Made by a program: the position numbers and the translations under genes. Shown here piece by piece: positions 42,791 through 58,300 of a stretch of DNA of 64,000 nucleotides. The DNA lies in the NCBI GenBank assembly GCA_023053545.1, contig JAKZAN010000006.1, positions 563,001 through 627,000 of the forward strand, read 5' to 3'. A model generated the notes under the pieces. The model was not told the origin of the DNA. It did no database searches and saw nothing but the letters and a program-made list of their open reading frames with translations. Position 1 is the stretch's first letter. Every line of letters begins with the position of its first letter. This DNA comes from Lepidurus packardi (taxonomy: Eukaryota > Arthropoda > Branchiopoda > Notostraca > Triopsidae).

Positions 42791-43457
42791 ATGGATCCGA
42801 ACATGGATCCAAAGAAAGACATTTTTGAGGATTTTGAGTCTGAGAGTGACAGCAGTGACGAAGAAGGTGAGCTAACCCTTTGTGAATGGACCTACGTCTG
42901 GGAATTCCCCAATTTCTTAGAATCACTCAACATGCTAGACTGGCCTGCGAAAACGGTTGATTTTCCAAACGAATGCTATCTAACAATATCCCTCTACATA
43001 GATGACGAAGAGAAGGAAAAACAAGAAATCCATATCCTAGGTGAATACGACAACACAGCGGAAGAAATTGATTCTGAAACTGTACAAGTTCTGAAACTAA
43101 AGGTCAACTTGATCGACTTGAACTTTGAGAAGCTTTGTGTTCCGCGCCATGTTCAGTACACCGATGTTGGAAGCAACTACACGGAACGTGGAAATCGTCG
43201 ACTTTACCGTCCAGGAGTTTGAGTTATTCCTCCAATACTTTTACAATGGATCCCTTCCGTTCAACCAAAATCTTGAGACCTATTTGGCGCTTTCCCGTTT
43301 GGCTTACAAATACGACGTCCCGGGTATCAACGAGGCCATTAGATACAAGATTCATGAAATGCTTCGCCTTCATCCTACTAACATAATCGCGGAAGCAGTC
43401 AAAGGAGCAGTGGCAAAACGCTTCCAATTCGGAGCAGGAAAGATAAGTTCGATCTGA
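42791..43457 (+). pseudogene. MATH-BTB gene relic with internal deletion and frame change
   Basis: The 5' part (42791-43128) encodes an acidic start, then CEWTYVWEFPNFLESL and CYLTISLYIDD, resembling the MATH domain of SPOP/BPM-type Cullin-3 adaptors. From about 43128 the matching frame is shifted: SFVFRAMFSTPMLEATTRNV, EIVDFTVQEFELFLQYFYNG and ALSRLAYKYDVPGINEAIRY are the second half of a BTB domain, ending at 43457. The first 30 or so BTB residues are absent at the junction, so an internal deletion rather than a single-base error is likely. A missed intron is possible, but I see no suitable GT-AG pair there. Such proteins select substrates for ubiquitination; this copy is probably inactive. 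Confidence 0.55.
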
Positions 43458-43955
43458 GCACGGGTAACGAGAACCCTGTGTTTAGAGCATAAGCTTTAAT
43501 GGCTTTGTAACTAAATCTTGTGATGAAGTTTTAATGCATTCCTTCACATTCACTTTATCTAACCACCTAAGGGCTCAAGTGAATGAACTGTTGTGTTGAA
43601 AAAATTAGCATCGATTCCTAAAAAGGCAATGTATTGCCTGCCTAAGTTTTAATTCGCGTACAATGTACGTACTCTATTAATATGTACACAAGCACCTTAT
43701 CCCAGTTCACGTATCACTGTATACTGTTCCCTTTGTTTGCCCGGTACGAATATAATGAAACAAATAAAACCTATCATTAGCGTCGAATCCACCGGCTCAA
43801 TCAGTCATTTAGGAATACGGAGGAATCCTTTCACGTCCCCTGATTGAAAAATTACTAGTTGCTAAATAAGAACATTTGGACAACTCAATCGTAGTAAGTC
43901 TAATCGAGACCAATTTAAGTTTGTGGACAAGAGATGTATTAGTCCAATTGACCCC
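43458..43955. other. Non-coding gap between the MATH-BTB relic and RpS23
   Basis: I see nothing beyond the RpS23 3' UTR on the minus strand. No ORF or repeat of note. Confidence 0.5.
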
Positions 43956-44996
<1,041 letters not shown>

Positions 44997-45062
44997 GGTT
45001 CCAAATTCCTATGAAATTCACCTCGTGAACAATAACCCACACCACCAACAAACGAGACCGGT

Positions 45063-45072
45063 AGAGAAAAGG
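45063..45072 (-). promoter_or_regulatory. Likely TOP motif at the RpS23 transcription start
   Basis: On the minus strand CCTTTTCTCT occurs about 70 nt before the RpS23 ATG, at the place expected for the 5' terminal oligopyrimidine tract of a ribosomal protein mRNA. TOP tracts confer growth-dependent translation. The transcription start at or near 45072 is inferred. Confidence 0.55.
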
Positions 45073-45074
45073 AC

Positions 45075-46338
45075 TACCAAGACTCAAGCTGGCGAGTCCC
45101 GAAATTGCAGAGCTTGGAAATGGGGGCGAGCGCGTAATACGAATTTGAATAGGAGCATCTCCGCTGTTGAAGTCATTCCACAAACAATGAGATTTTTTTC
45201 TAGTAAGTATTTCCCCATACTTTATCAGCGATATTTTTTTATTTTAGAAAACAGTCCTCTAATTTACAACTGGTTTTAATTTTTAGAGTTTCGGAATGTA
45301 TTTAAATGTGTAGCAAAGCTCTGAAATATAGTTCTGGAATAACACAAATGTACATATTGTTTGAAGGGCGATTCGTACTGACCTATTGTTAATAACAGCT
45401 TCTTTAATGGTTATGAAACATTACTGGCAATGTGGTAGAATATTAATTTGGAAGCATAGCTCCAACAAACCACTGCTCTACTATCATAGAAAATACACAC
45501 AGAAGAAAATCATTTTTAAATACATTTCTACTAGTAGGACTAAAAGATTTGTAAGATAATAAGTACTTCCCAGTAACTTTCTGAATTTGACTTCAGGACG
45601 TACCTATGTAGATACCGATCAGGCGATCATATGTGCTCAGGCGTCATTCCGTTGGCGATAGAAATAATATTGTATCTCTATTAAGTTATAACCCATGTAT
45701 CCAATTTGGATTACATTACTACTACATTACATTATTACTACTAGTGAAACAATACGCTCGTAGGTTTATTTGCTTAACTCATTTATTTCTCGTGTGAAAA
45801 AAGCGATGAACCCTGTGAAAACAAAACGGTGGGCTCTGAGGTGCTTCTAACTGCATAGAGGAACCGGTATATGTTACGCAGTCAAAACAGGCCCACCACT
45901 GCCATGATTCGCTTGTCTTCCTGGTTACACAATTTACATTGCAATTTCATTAGAAAACGAACCATTTCTCAATCTATAAACTCATACACCCCTACATCAC
46001 ACGATAAACGACATTTACATATACATTATGTACAGTAAGAGAAAATATAGACTTCTTTCATGATCGGAAAACTTCAGCGACATACTAAAAAAAAAGGAAA
46101 AGAAAAATAAACGCAACGAGTGATGTAGTGCAGCAGGTGACTCCTTATGAATGAATGAGATACCGGTTATCACAATGGTCGTCGTAACCAAACTCTACAG
46201 TTCCAGCTTTTACGTTGTTTGGCTAACGACTAGCCAATAATGTCACTTTCTTTCCAGTTTTGCTCCGTTATACGCCATTGCACGCATTAAATAATTTTCT
46301 TGTTATCACTGGATCATATTTGCCATCAGATCTGGCAA
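45075..46338. other. Serrate/Jagged 3' UTR and RpS23 upstream region
   Basis: No coding sequence is supported between the RpS23 start region and the Serrate/Jagged stop at 46339. Both genes lie on the minus strand, so this holds the Serrate 3' UTR followed by the RpS23 promoter. The sequence is AT-rich, with an ATTACATTACTACTA microsatellite near 45710-45740. Confidence 0.5.
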
Positions 46339-49300
46339 TTATACCACCATATCCACTCTTTCTTCTTTTTTATCCGACGTCCGTTGTAAAGGCAAAGACT
46401 TCATATTGATATCCTTGTCCATGTTAGGGTGATTTAGCATATTGTTCCGGATGTCTGCATGGTGCTGAGCTTTGAAAATCTGATGCAAGTTGTCTTCAGG
46501 CTCGCTATTAATTAACACGTTGGTTGACTGGGCCGCTGCCGGATCATCTTCTTCGTCATTGAGCTTGTTGTGCAAACTTTTAGACCGTAAACTGTTCATG
46601 CTGTTCCTCTGGTCGAAAGCTGGGTCATCCCTTTCCAGGCGACTGGCATCAATAGAGTGTGAGGACTTCATGCGTCGTAAGTTTTCTTCATTTTGAAGAT
46701 TATTCGATTTCTCCAGCGTTCGATCGTCAACAGATGAACACCGACTGGATTCTTCCAACTGCCGTTTCCGCCTTAAGCGCCAAGTCAAAAAGAGCACCGC
46801 AGCGATGACAGCACAGCCCGCCAACAAACCAAACGCCAAGGCCTTTGGGTCAACTGATTCCTCTATAAAATTACATTAGTTTTCATCTGATATCCATATG
46901 GAAAACGAAACTTACCGCGTGGTGCTTGGACTTGGTCCTCTGATTTAACTTCCACCACAGACAAGTAACTAGCCTGCTCAATTTGCCTGCTAGTGATCAG
47001 GTTCCCAAGCAGCATAGCCAATTTGGAAGAGGCCAAAGAGGTTGTGTCCTTTGTAGCTTCCGCCTGAGAACCAAATAAACAAGAGTTACAAAAGAACTCT
47101 TCACATACAAGAGACGCCTTACCACTCTAACTTCAATGCCTTCATTGCCTTCTTTGACATCGTCTCTGGCTTCACAGGTCAGAAACACGTCACCTTTGCT
47201 CAGCTGTTCTGCATCTTCCCATTCGGCAGAATACAAAGCCGCTACACGTCTAAGCGCAAAGCAAAGACTGCTAATGGACACGCCAGATGGACTTCGCGAT
47301 TTGTCCAAGGCTAAGACAACGCGAGAACAGGAAGGGTTGCACGATACTGGAACAGGAGTAGGTGGCGGTCCTACTTTCCTGTTAGCTCCCAAAGGTCGAC
47401 ATTCACCCCACAATGCGCAGGAGGATGACAAGCAAACATTTGACGTAGATTCAACACAAACCTTCAAGATAAAACAAATATTCAGATTATATTTTTTCGT
47501 TTAGCTATGTCTGCAATCAACAAGACAAAACATACCTCGTCTTGTCTGCACGAAACGCCTTGAGAGTCCAGACAATTCCCAGTTCCGCACCATAAACGAC
47601 TACAATGCACCGTACTTCGTTCGCATTTGCACTTGTTACAGACGTAGTCCCAAGTGCTGTTCGGTGGACGGTACGTTCCTTCATGCCAACAATAGCCTTC
47701 TAATGAAGTATGTAGTGTGGGCGAGAAATCAGTTGCATCGCAAAGTCGGCCTGATTTCCCAGGCGGACAAAGGCATTCAAAGCCTCGAGGTCCATCTTGG
47801 CAAGTACTACCCTGCGCGCAGGGATTGGTGGAGCATTCGTTGATTCGGATGCGGCAATCCGGTCCCATAAATCCTGCTGGACATTTGCACGTAAACCAAG
47901 ACGCTTGATTTACGCAAGTGCCACCATTGGCACACGGGTTCGATTGGCAGTTATTAATCCTGGTTTGACACCGACCACCTTCCCAGCCTTCTTTGCATAC
48001 ACAAGAGTAGGATTTCCCGGCTTGCAAACAGGTTCCGCCATTTTCGCAAACCTCTGACTTACAAGTATTTGTGGCTATAGGATAAAAAATAAATAAATAA
48101 ATTACTCAATACGTAAATACATAGCTAAACAAAGTCAAGCCAGCGCATACCCAAGTGACAAACACTGCCTTCCCAACCAGCAGGACACCGACAAATAAAT
48201 CCGCTGGCTAATTCCACGCAAGTACCGCCGTTTTGACAAGTGCCAGAATCGCAATGAGTCTTCCTGGACGTGCAAAAGCGTCCCTTCCAGCCATTCTTGC
48301 ATTCACACTGAAAGTCCGCCACACCGTCCACACAAGTACCATTGTTTCGACAGGGCGACGCATCGCATTCCTTCTTATCTGTAAACAGCATCGACACCTT
48401 TCCCAGTTAGTTCAAAGGTCATTTTCGCCCTATCAAATAATCTTACCAGTCTCGCACAAACGTCCTTCCCAGCCTTTCCTGCAAATGCAGTGAAACCCAT
48501 TCAAACGATCCAAACAAGTTCCTCCGTTCTGGCAGGGATTACTACCGCAATCGTCGACATCTATCGAAAGGAAAAAAAGAAAGAAAAAAGCGAAATTTGT
48601 GGTTAGCCAGCAAAAACTTGCTATTTTTCAACGATTCCTACTTTCTTGGCAGTATTTCCCTGTGTACCCAGGATCGCAAAGACACCAAAAGCCACCATCA
48701 GGTTGACTCATGCAACGACCATGGCCACATACTCCACTCGGGATAAGTTTCAACCCATTGACACCATTCTCAGGCATTGTGCAACTGTCCAACACTACCA
48801 ACAATACAAAGCAAACACGACTTTGAGCTAACCGCGGTTCCTTTCTTATTGAGCAAGCCCGGCCAAAAAAGCCACGTTTTCTTTTTTTAGGTTTTTCTTT
48901 TAAAAATCGCATTCTATGTCATCCATATCATAAAGTTCTAATACTATAGCTAGCACGCATGAGCTTCATTAAGAAAACGTAGCGCTAATTACTAACAAAA
49001 AACCTGAAAGCCATCAAGATCGACATAATGAGAGGCGGTGAAGAACATCTTTTGACATAATAAGAGGTTCCCTCACACGCCCCTTATACTCATAAGCAAC
49101 GACTACGGGCCGTGACCGCACCCTCATTATGGAAGGAAAATGACGAAACTTGAAGGAAACAGAAAATACGTTGGCCCATGCGATTCTCCAAAAACCATAC
49201 GCTCGAGCAAAGAAAACCCAGCCAGCACAAAGCAGAAGCACCGGTAACATATAACAGGCCAATTAACTGCTAAATTACCTGCACAAGGTGGGTTTTGGCA

Positions 49301-52300
49301 AGGTCCTCTTGGTGAACTGCAGTTTCTGCCTTCCCACTGAGGCCCGCACAAGCAATAGTAATCTCCTGGCGTATTAAAACACATGGCTCCATGTGCGCAA
49401 GGATTGGGATTGCACAAATCACCGTCCGTCTGTGAATTCAACGGGAGAAAAAACCAAACATTGACCAATGATTCCTATTTTTCCTGGAGCTATGGCGACT
49501 ATGGAAGTATACACTTTCACTCACCTCGCATTGCTGCCCATTATAACCCACAGGACAGATGCATTTATAGCCGTTGACCAAGTCAACACATTCGCCTCCA
49601 TTCAAGCAAGGCTGTTTCTCGCAGTCATCAAAATTAATCTCGCATTGACGACCTACAGAGAAGTGAAAGATGAGAATTTAATGCCAGCTTTCCAACAGCA
49701 AATGAATTAATCTTACCACTAAATCCAGCAGCGCAAGCACAATGGTAATCGTCCACTAAATCAATGCAAGTCGCTCCGTTTTGGCATTGGCCTTTGCAGT
49801 CATTCAAATTAATGTCACATAATTTCCCAGTCCAACCTTTAAGGCAATCGCAACGAAAATTCCCCGGCTGGTTGAGGCACTTATCGGCGTTGGCGCATGG
49901 ATTTACTAAGCACTCATCGCGATCTAGGAAGAAACGTAATTCGCATTATAGCAAGTTGGAAATCAATGGCAATCACAAAAAAAGATGGCGCTAAATAAAG
50001 ACGCAGCTTCTGAAAGGGTTTCTGTGTCGGCATGGAATTAACGCATAGCTTGTGCTTTGTCAACTGTGCATAACGCCCCCTTCGATACGTTTAAAAGAAT
50101 GAAGTGACTTGTCTTTATCCTGCGGAATGTCTTTGCTCGCCAAAGCGCGAATCATGGTTCTATTTGACGAAAAAATCCTTTCAGGCGCGGATTCTATGCA
50201 AGCCAACTAGTCAAAGCCTCTTTCAAGTGGCCAACTCTCTAAAAGCAGTCTACCCACTTTCAAAGTCCCTTATAGTCTTTCTCCTTGTTCAGCACCAGAG
50301 TCCATAAATAATTGAATATTTTTTTTAGGAAAACAAAAGTGGGTGATTTAGGCAGTATTACTCTTACCTGTTTGACAAGTATCTCCTTCCCAGCCACTGG
50401 GACAGTCGCATCGAAATCCGTCTTGCAAATCCACACACGTTCCTCCGTGCAAGCACGGTGACGATTCGCATTCATTGGCGTCTATCAGAAAGGAGGAAAC
50501 CCCACAAAAGGTGGAAAATCAGCACCATTTACTCTCCGCATATTACGCAGAACCAAAAAACAATAAAACACAGTTTCTAATTAAGCTTTTGACAAAAGTC
50601 TGATGAGTTCTCAAGCCCTGGTTTCTTCTTTGCAAGCTTCACAAGCTCCAATTAAAACACCCGCACCCTTCATGGCCTAAGTCGGCTATCCCAACCTCGA
50701 TCCCATCCCATTATTATCTTAGCCTCAGCTTCCCTCGAGTTCTCAATGACCACTTTACACGCAACTTGGCAATATTGACCCCCGCGTTTCCTTGTGGCTT
50801 TTTGTACACAGACATATAGGTCCCCCCCTGCCCCGCATCGACACGCAAGCTTGATTCTCCAAATTTTTCAAGACCTCAAATCTCTAGTTTTCATGATGGG
50901 ATGTTTGGGAATGGTGGGTGCCAAAAAAAACAACTAGCGAGCGAGGGGGTGAGGATTCAGTAATAACGATCAAAAAGCCCCCCTACTGGCTCTACAAACT
51001 GAGATGAAGGCTCTCGACCTGATAACCCGTTTTTTATGGGCCTGCCTTAATATTATAAGGTGTAGATCAAAAAAGGGTAGCGTCTCACTGCTAAGGCATG
51101 CTCCCAAGGTTTGGTTTTCGCCTCCTATTCCACTCCTGCATGCCGATCCTAAGACTCTTTTGGACACATACATATATACACAACACAAACTCCGCTCCCA
51201 AGGCTGTTAATTTAGCCTGTCCGTTTTTATAAAGATTATGAAGAAAAAGGGCTTTCCCTTTTTTTCATTTTTTCTTTATTTTTTTAACGCAAAAAAAGAA
51301 CTCGAACATAAAGACAGTGCTTTATGCCTGCTGCAACCTACACTTAGTTTTGGGGCTTTGTGCGTTTTCTTTATTGAGGAAACCGAAAAAGGGTTTGCTG
51401 TATACGCAGTGATGAATAATGCTTGATTATCAGATATGGCCCTGATAATATTTCAAGGAAAGCCATTTAGCTGTCGTCTACCATACAAATAAATTATGCT
51501 GCTACGACATTTGACTCTGTCTATTTCTCGCACACATTCACGGAAACCGGAGGATATCGTAGGAATGACTTTAGTTTAGCGGGGAGAAACTTGTGAAGCT
51601 TGTCTCAAGAGAAGGTAAAGAGCGGCAACATCTTCTGTTCCTTTTTCTTTCAGGCGTGCTATTATGCTTCTGGCCAAGTAGTCGATTGGTTCCGGTCATC
51701 ATGGTCAATCATGACCGAAAGTAGAGACCTTCTTTTCGGTGAATGAGAGGCCCTTTCTGTTCTGGCTTCTTTCGTGCGTAAGCAAGCGTACACAGATGGG
51801 AGTAGAACGCAAATAAAAAGAAGAAAGGTAAAAGTCCTGAGTTTTCATCTTCTCAGGTGGGTTGTAAACCCGTCTGCCATGTTTCCCCTCTTCCATAATC
51901 TTTTTTTGTGGTTTTCCAGCCAAAGTCCGCTCTTTTTCATCATTAAAGAAGGTGGACTAAATACGCCCCGAGTATGTAAACTTACGGCAGCCTGGCGCGG
52001 TATGGGAATCAAACCTCCACGAAAAAAGGAGCGAGCTTTTGGCTCCAGTTTGGAAGTCCTCCGTAATGATGGGAACAAAGCCATATTTACCGATTAAGGG
52101 TAACCAAAAAAACGATGGGAATCCTAGCAGGATGTGTTACTACTTAATACAGTAAAAGTTCTCTGCCTTGCTATTTTCTTTTTGCTTTTGGCAATTAGGG
52201 TGAGAAAACTGACCACACTAGCCACAACAGAACGTGGGTGTTGTGGTTCTATAGATTTTTTTTAGCTAGCCCTCCTCCACTCTCATTCGTTGACAAAAGA

Positions 52301-55300
52301 AACCGTGGAAAATTGCAATAAAATTATAAAATTGCTCTAAAGTAGGCTTTCGAGGTTCCCGTAGGAATTGAAAAGCATAACTTGAAGATCTTACCAATTT
52401 CACACGTGTCTCCGGTCCATCCTCGGTTGCAAGTACAAATAAAACTGGTCCCATTCTCCATACACGTTCCTCCGTGTTTACACGGTGCAGGGGCACAGGG
52501 TTTATCCACGATTTCGCAGTCCACACCAGAAAAGCCATCCGGACATTTGCAGCGATACTGATCAGGAGCCGGATTTTCACAAGTCCCACCATTCTGGCAC
52601 GGTTCGTGCGTCCCACAATAGTTCAAGTCTGTGATACGGTATCAATAAAAACACGAAATTAAGACATGCCTTCGTAAGCTATTCAATACTGTGCACTCCA
52701 TATGGTGAAAAAACGGTCTGATACAGCCAGAGCCCCCCTTGTTACATCAATTCCCCTCCACATCAACCGCATGACAAGTAATAGACACGAACCCCCCCCC
52801 AAAAAATGAATTCCCCCTTCACTCCCCTCAAAGGCGCATGTTAATCCCTAGCCAAAAACCCAAGCCATTTATCAAACATACATGGAGGGTACAGAATCTT
52901 AATCTCCAGGGAAGTTGCACATGTTGTGCAACAATATAACCGAGGCTTTGACAAGATCTATTCATAATTCTGGACAACTCGCCCCCGCTACTTGTTACTA
53001 GAACAGGGCTCTCTCGAGTTTGGAATTGAAAGAGTAAAGAGTGGATCCTTGTAGAAAGCAGAACATACAAGGCTGTTATGGCATATACGCTCTACTATCG
53101 GCGCCAAACTCCAAAAGACTTTTGGTATATTGTCCACAATAGACACTATAAACCTCTTTCACGGTCCAATGATCCCGTCCGTTAATCAGAAGCGCTCTTT
53201 GGGTAACAACATAGTGTTATATACGTTGTATACCTTGGTCGCAGAGGATTCCTCCCCAGTTGGTTTCACAGATGCATTGCCAAGGCGCTTCATTGCAGTA
53301 TCCATGCTTGCAACCCGGGTAGGGCATGCACTGGTCACAAAACTCGCTTTTCCAGCCTGGACGACACCTGCACGAAAACACAGAAAAAGATTTGAGATTA
53401 GGCAAGGAAATAATGAGCCAAGATGCTGTTGTCTCAGCGTACAGAAATGTTCTATAACTGTACAATCCTGATCACATATTACAAAAAAGGAAATAAAGAC
53501 CCTTTTCTTTCTGGCTTGACCCCCACCAACTTGAAAAATTTCAGGGTAAAAAAGTTGGAGAAAAAAAAAAAAAAAATCAGTTACACAACAGCACATAACT
53601 CGTCAGTCACGCCAAGACAAGCCAAGGCATATAGTCAATGACAAAGACAAAAAAAATCGCAGTTAGGTTGTTAAACATTACAACCCATAGGGTAAATTAC
53701 GTTGTAACGCTTTAACGAGCGGAAGTTATGTGCCAGCACACACTCCGCTTTTACTACCAGTGCCACATTCCATCTTTCCCTCAAGTTGCTCCCAAGCAAG
53801 GCTCCCAAGTTCCCACGCAAAAACCTACAGCCTCCCGAATAAACTTTCGGGGTAGTTATAGTATAAAACTACCGTAAGTTAACTTGGAAAGTTGTTGGGG
53901 CCTTTTTCTTTTAATGAAAATCTAAAAATGCCATAAAAAGAAAAAGGGGGAAATCAACTTCCTGCGCACTTTTGCCAGCTATGCAGAGTTAATAGCGATT
54001 GTTAGGCACGACAGAGTTTCCAATGCGGATTTAGCTATCCCGGCTTTACACTTAAGACTCTTATATGAGTTGCACCTGAGCAAGCAGGCGAGCACGACAT
54101 ACCACAGCTTCTCTTCTTTTCTTTTTAATTTTTTTTTTCTTCTCCTCTTTTGGCTGGGAGTCTGTCCGTGTCCACTGAGCTTCACAAGGTCTATAACGAA
54201 CCCAACAAACGCTAATCTGCGTGCACGGGCAAGTCACGAATCTGAGATGGTGCAAAAGAGGACAAGACTTGGAAAGATCGAGTAATACCAGCACCGTGAT
54301 AAAAGGAGCAGTGCTGAATAGCTTCGCTATGAGAACCGAAATATAAAGAGGAGTTTGTAATAGCCCACGCGGCGCACTGCATCGTTGACAGTCCCCGAAA
54401 AATCCGTCCCTCTTGAGATAGCACTGGCAAGCTTTCCAAAACCGGTTGATTTTTAGTAAATGGGCAAATAGTAATGAAGGACCTGCCTGTGTGCACCTGT
54501 CACTATCAAGATGATCAACTATTCCGTACCGTTGAAAGCTCAGCCCTTCGCATGCACGAAGCTAGAGAAATGGTCCTTCTCGCTTACTCTTGTTACAAAA
54601 AAAGGGACGACAAATACTCAAGTGACAATTGTCCCTCCAAAAATTCCTTGCTTATCTCCCATAGTCATGAGAAAGCATCTTTTAAACAGCCTGGGGAAAA
54701 AAAAAATTAAAAAAATCATGTAACAACTTACTTGCACTCGCCCGGTACGTCACAACGCCCATGGGTTGGGTGGCAGCCCTGTTTGCATATGGCTATAACA
54801 CAAAAGTAAAACAACAATACATTAGTTAATTCAGAGGAGATTTTTTGTATAGATGTAAATCACTTAGTTACCAGTCTCGCAATTGGACCCAGTCCAACCC
54901 GGCAAACAGACTTTGTCCCCTTCCGCGCTACAGTTGTGGTGTCCAAATTTATCGTCGCGCGGACGACAAAATTTCATGCAAGTTGCGTTGTAATAATGCA
55001 AATCGCAGAGAACACGAATGCGGTAAGTGATCTTGGCATGCCCACTTAAACTGTAGTGAGTGAGCTGGTGCCATTCCGTGCTGGGTTCAAGGATTCCCGA
55101 GTACGTCGTTTGTTCGATTTGCCGGTGTGCAGCTGCAAGTACAAAACAAGGAGCAATTAAGAACAAACCGAACCGTGACATTACGCAAGTTACACATGTC
55201 CATAACAAACTCATTTCTATAAATATTTTTATAGAATTTTTATAGAATTTTATAGAATTAGAATAGAAAATAGAAATAGAAATAGAATAGAAATAGAATA

Positions 55301-58300
55301 GAAATAGAATATTTTTATAGAATAGTATGACAACGGCAGAAAGTTGCAGTCAAAACGTGTCCTTTACCATACAAGACAGTTTCATTAAACTTTTCATTAA
55401 AACAGTTTCATTAAACTTTTCATTCAACAGTTTCATTAAAATTTCACAAAACAGTTTCATTCAACAGTTTCACTAAAACTGACCAATACCGAAAGTTGCA
55501 GTAAAAATGTGTCCTTTACCATACAAAACAGTTTCATTAAACTTTCTAGTAATGACATGCGAAAGACCTCGTTTGGTAGGTATACCTGGCTAACGTCCGA
55601 CCGCGCAAGCACTAACGATTTTAGGACCAAAAAGGGGTGCTCGACAGCCATAATGGGCATACGCACACAACAAGCCTGAAGGGTTATCATTAAAGCAGGG
55701 GAAATTAATGTCACCTTCCGTAGCTTTAAAGTAATGGGGCAAAAACCAGCAGGCGGGCAGGTGACAACAAGTGGCTCAAATCACTGCATCCCAACCCCCA
55801 TCCCTAGCATAAAAGCATTCCATTCTTTCCCTAATACTTTCGTCGCTCCCTTGATCCACCGACCACTTGCGCGCCATTTTACGTGCGGCTTCATAACAAA
55901 AATCCCCAAGCTTTCCAAGCCAACCAAAAGAGGCGCATACTCCGCACAACAGGTAAATAAAATGCCACAACTTATTAACGAAAGTAACACGCCAACTAAT
56001 AACTGGCAATAATAACAATAATAACTGGCGTTTATTTGAATATACCTCTCGGCACTCTTAGCATGCAGTATTTTTAATAAAAAAAATAAAAAAATGGTTC
56101 CCGTTCCGTGTTCCCGGTATGTCATGTATTGTGCCGCACCAAGTCCTGTCTATTTTGTCCTAAAACAAGAAAAACCCCGTTTCTTTTGATGTATTCCATG
56201 GGTTCGTTCCAAAAGTCAATTGATAACAGCTCATGCATGACACGAGTAAAGTGTAAACGTCCCTTTCAATGCACAAATCTCGTCTAAAACTGGACCACCC
56301 CAGAAAAAACTAGAAAAGTTGTCATAAATCTTGCGTTTCTTTATCAAATCGCAATAAACTTGTGGCCAAACCGTATGGACTCCAAGAACCAGCCCCGTTC
56401 CCTGACCTATTAGCGAGAAAATGGACGCTAAAAAAATAATATAGCCACTTTCGATGCCCTCACAATTCACGCACCTCTTTTCACATGTGTCGAGCCACAG
56501 GCAAACTAATTAGGTCAGCCACGTTTGGCCATAAATTGCTCGAGCCATTACAATCAACCCTCCCACGAGCGACATTCATAACGAACTCTGGCTGCCCTAG
56601 ACTCGATTCCAAGCAACTCTCCATCACTGTTATTTAAATGACCTCGTCAAGCTAAAAAAATATGCAGTTGATTTATCTTGCTTCACACCTAGTCATGCTT
56701 CATAATGAAAGTATAATGAAAGTCTAATGAACGAAGAGAAAATGGCAAACGACACTGTTTAACCCTTTCCTTTTTTTCTTTACCTCCGTTCATTTCTACG
56801 ACACATTTTCCCCAGACTGGCTCGCTAAAATACTAATAAAAACTAAAACTAATAAAAAATAAATAAAAAAAAAAACTTGGCTTTTTGTGGGGGGGACCCA
56901 CGCATTAATTGTTCGACCTGAACGATACTCTACCTGATGGTAAACAGTGTATACTTTTGACCGGGTTAGACAAGATACTTTTTCTGGTCTTCGGGTTAGT
57001 TGGGATTTTTTATTCTCTATTTTTGTATTCTATATGGACTGCGTCTATCTATTCTGTTCTCTTCAGTGTTTTCGTAGCCCACCCGTGGCCTTTCTAGGTC
57101 CGGCACATAAATCGGAGGCTTCCATCTAGGAGCCTCTTTTATGCAAAGCCACGCCTCCGTCCTGTCCTTCGCAATTAAGCATCCTCTTTTTGTTGTCCCG
57201 ACTGCTATACTATAGCTCCTTCTTTTTCCACCTCGTCTTTCTAACTAAATAGTGGCGCTGGTGAATCCACAATGCCTGGAACACATGGCACGGACATCCA
57301 CATACCAACCAACCACACTCTTGCTCTTTTACCTCTTTGGGAAAACAAAAAACCTGTCTGCTCTTTTCCCTATGTACTACGTATAGATATATGTATGTGT
57401 GTGTAGGTACTAGCCGGTCTAGCCGTCCAAAAGAGCGATGACCATCGACTTAATAAGTTAAAGAACCCTCTCGACGGCATCTGTGCTGCAACTCAGAGGC
57501 ATGGAAGGAAGGTTCTAACAAAAGACAAACATCACCATTGTTGTTGCACCTAGTCAAATCCAACAGCCCACACTTACCGACAGACACACACACACAAACA
57601 TACAGTCCCAGCCGACATAACGAAAAGATGGGGAACGGCTCTTGTCGCATCACACTACAACTTGTAGCATACGCAAAAAATTAAGAACGGGGGGTGGAAA
57701 TGCCAGAAGAATAGAAATGGCTGCCTGCTAATAGAGCGGGTGGACAAGTGCCGGTCGGGTCAATAAGCATTCCACATACCCGTGACTAAAACCGCACCTT
57801 TCTGGACTCGGAACTCTTTGAATGCCTACGAATATGACGGCAATGTTTACATGTCACCTACGTCCTAGTTGGTCCCTCAGCCTTTTCCAGGTAGATCTTT
57901 GGAGGGAGCATAGCCGCTCCAAAGCTCATGAGAAAACCTCTTTTTTTTCTTTACTTATCGGTTTTTTGGCGGTATAATGCTTGTAAGCTTGAACTTACAC
58001 CACGAGATGTAGGAGATTTTTGTTAAAGGATGGGAAAAAAAGTCTTCAAGAACAAGCAAACGATTGAGCCATGTCTGCGTTTGAATAACGCGATTTTTCA
58101 TACATTATTGATCAACTCGCAACCCTTCTCTTTATGCTGTGTCAAAGTGACCCACAAATTACGTACGCAGAAACCTTCTTGTCACAGTGGTGAAAATAAC
58201 ACCGTGACCTGCACGTAAGCAGTTATTTGTTTAGCAAAGAAGGTGAACAAAACCCAATAAAAAAAAAAAAAAATCAGACTTACCGTTCGAATTGGAAGTG

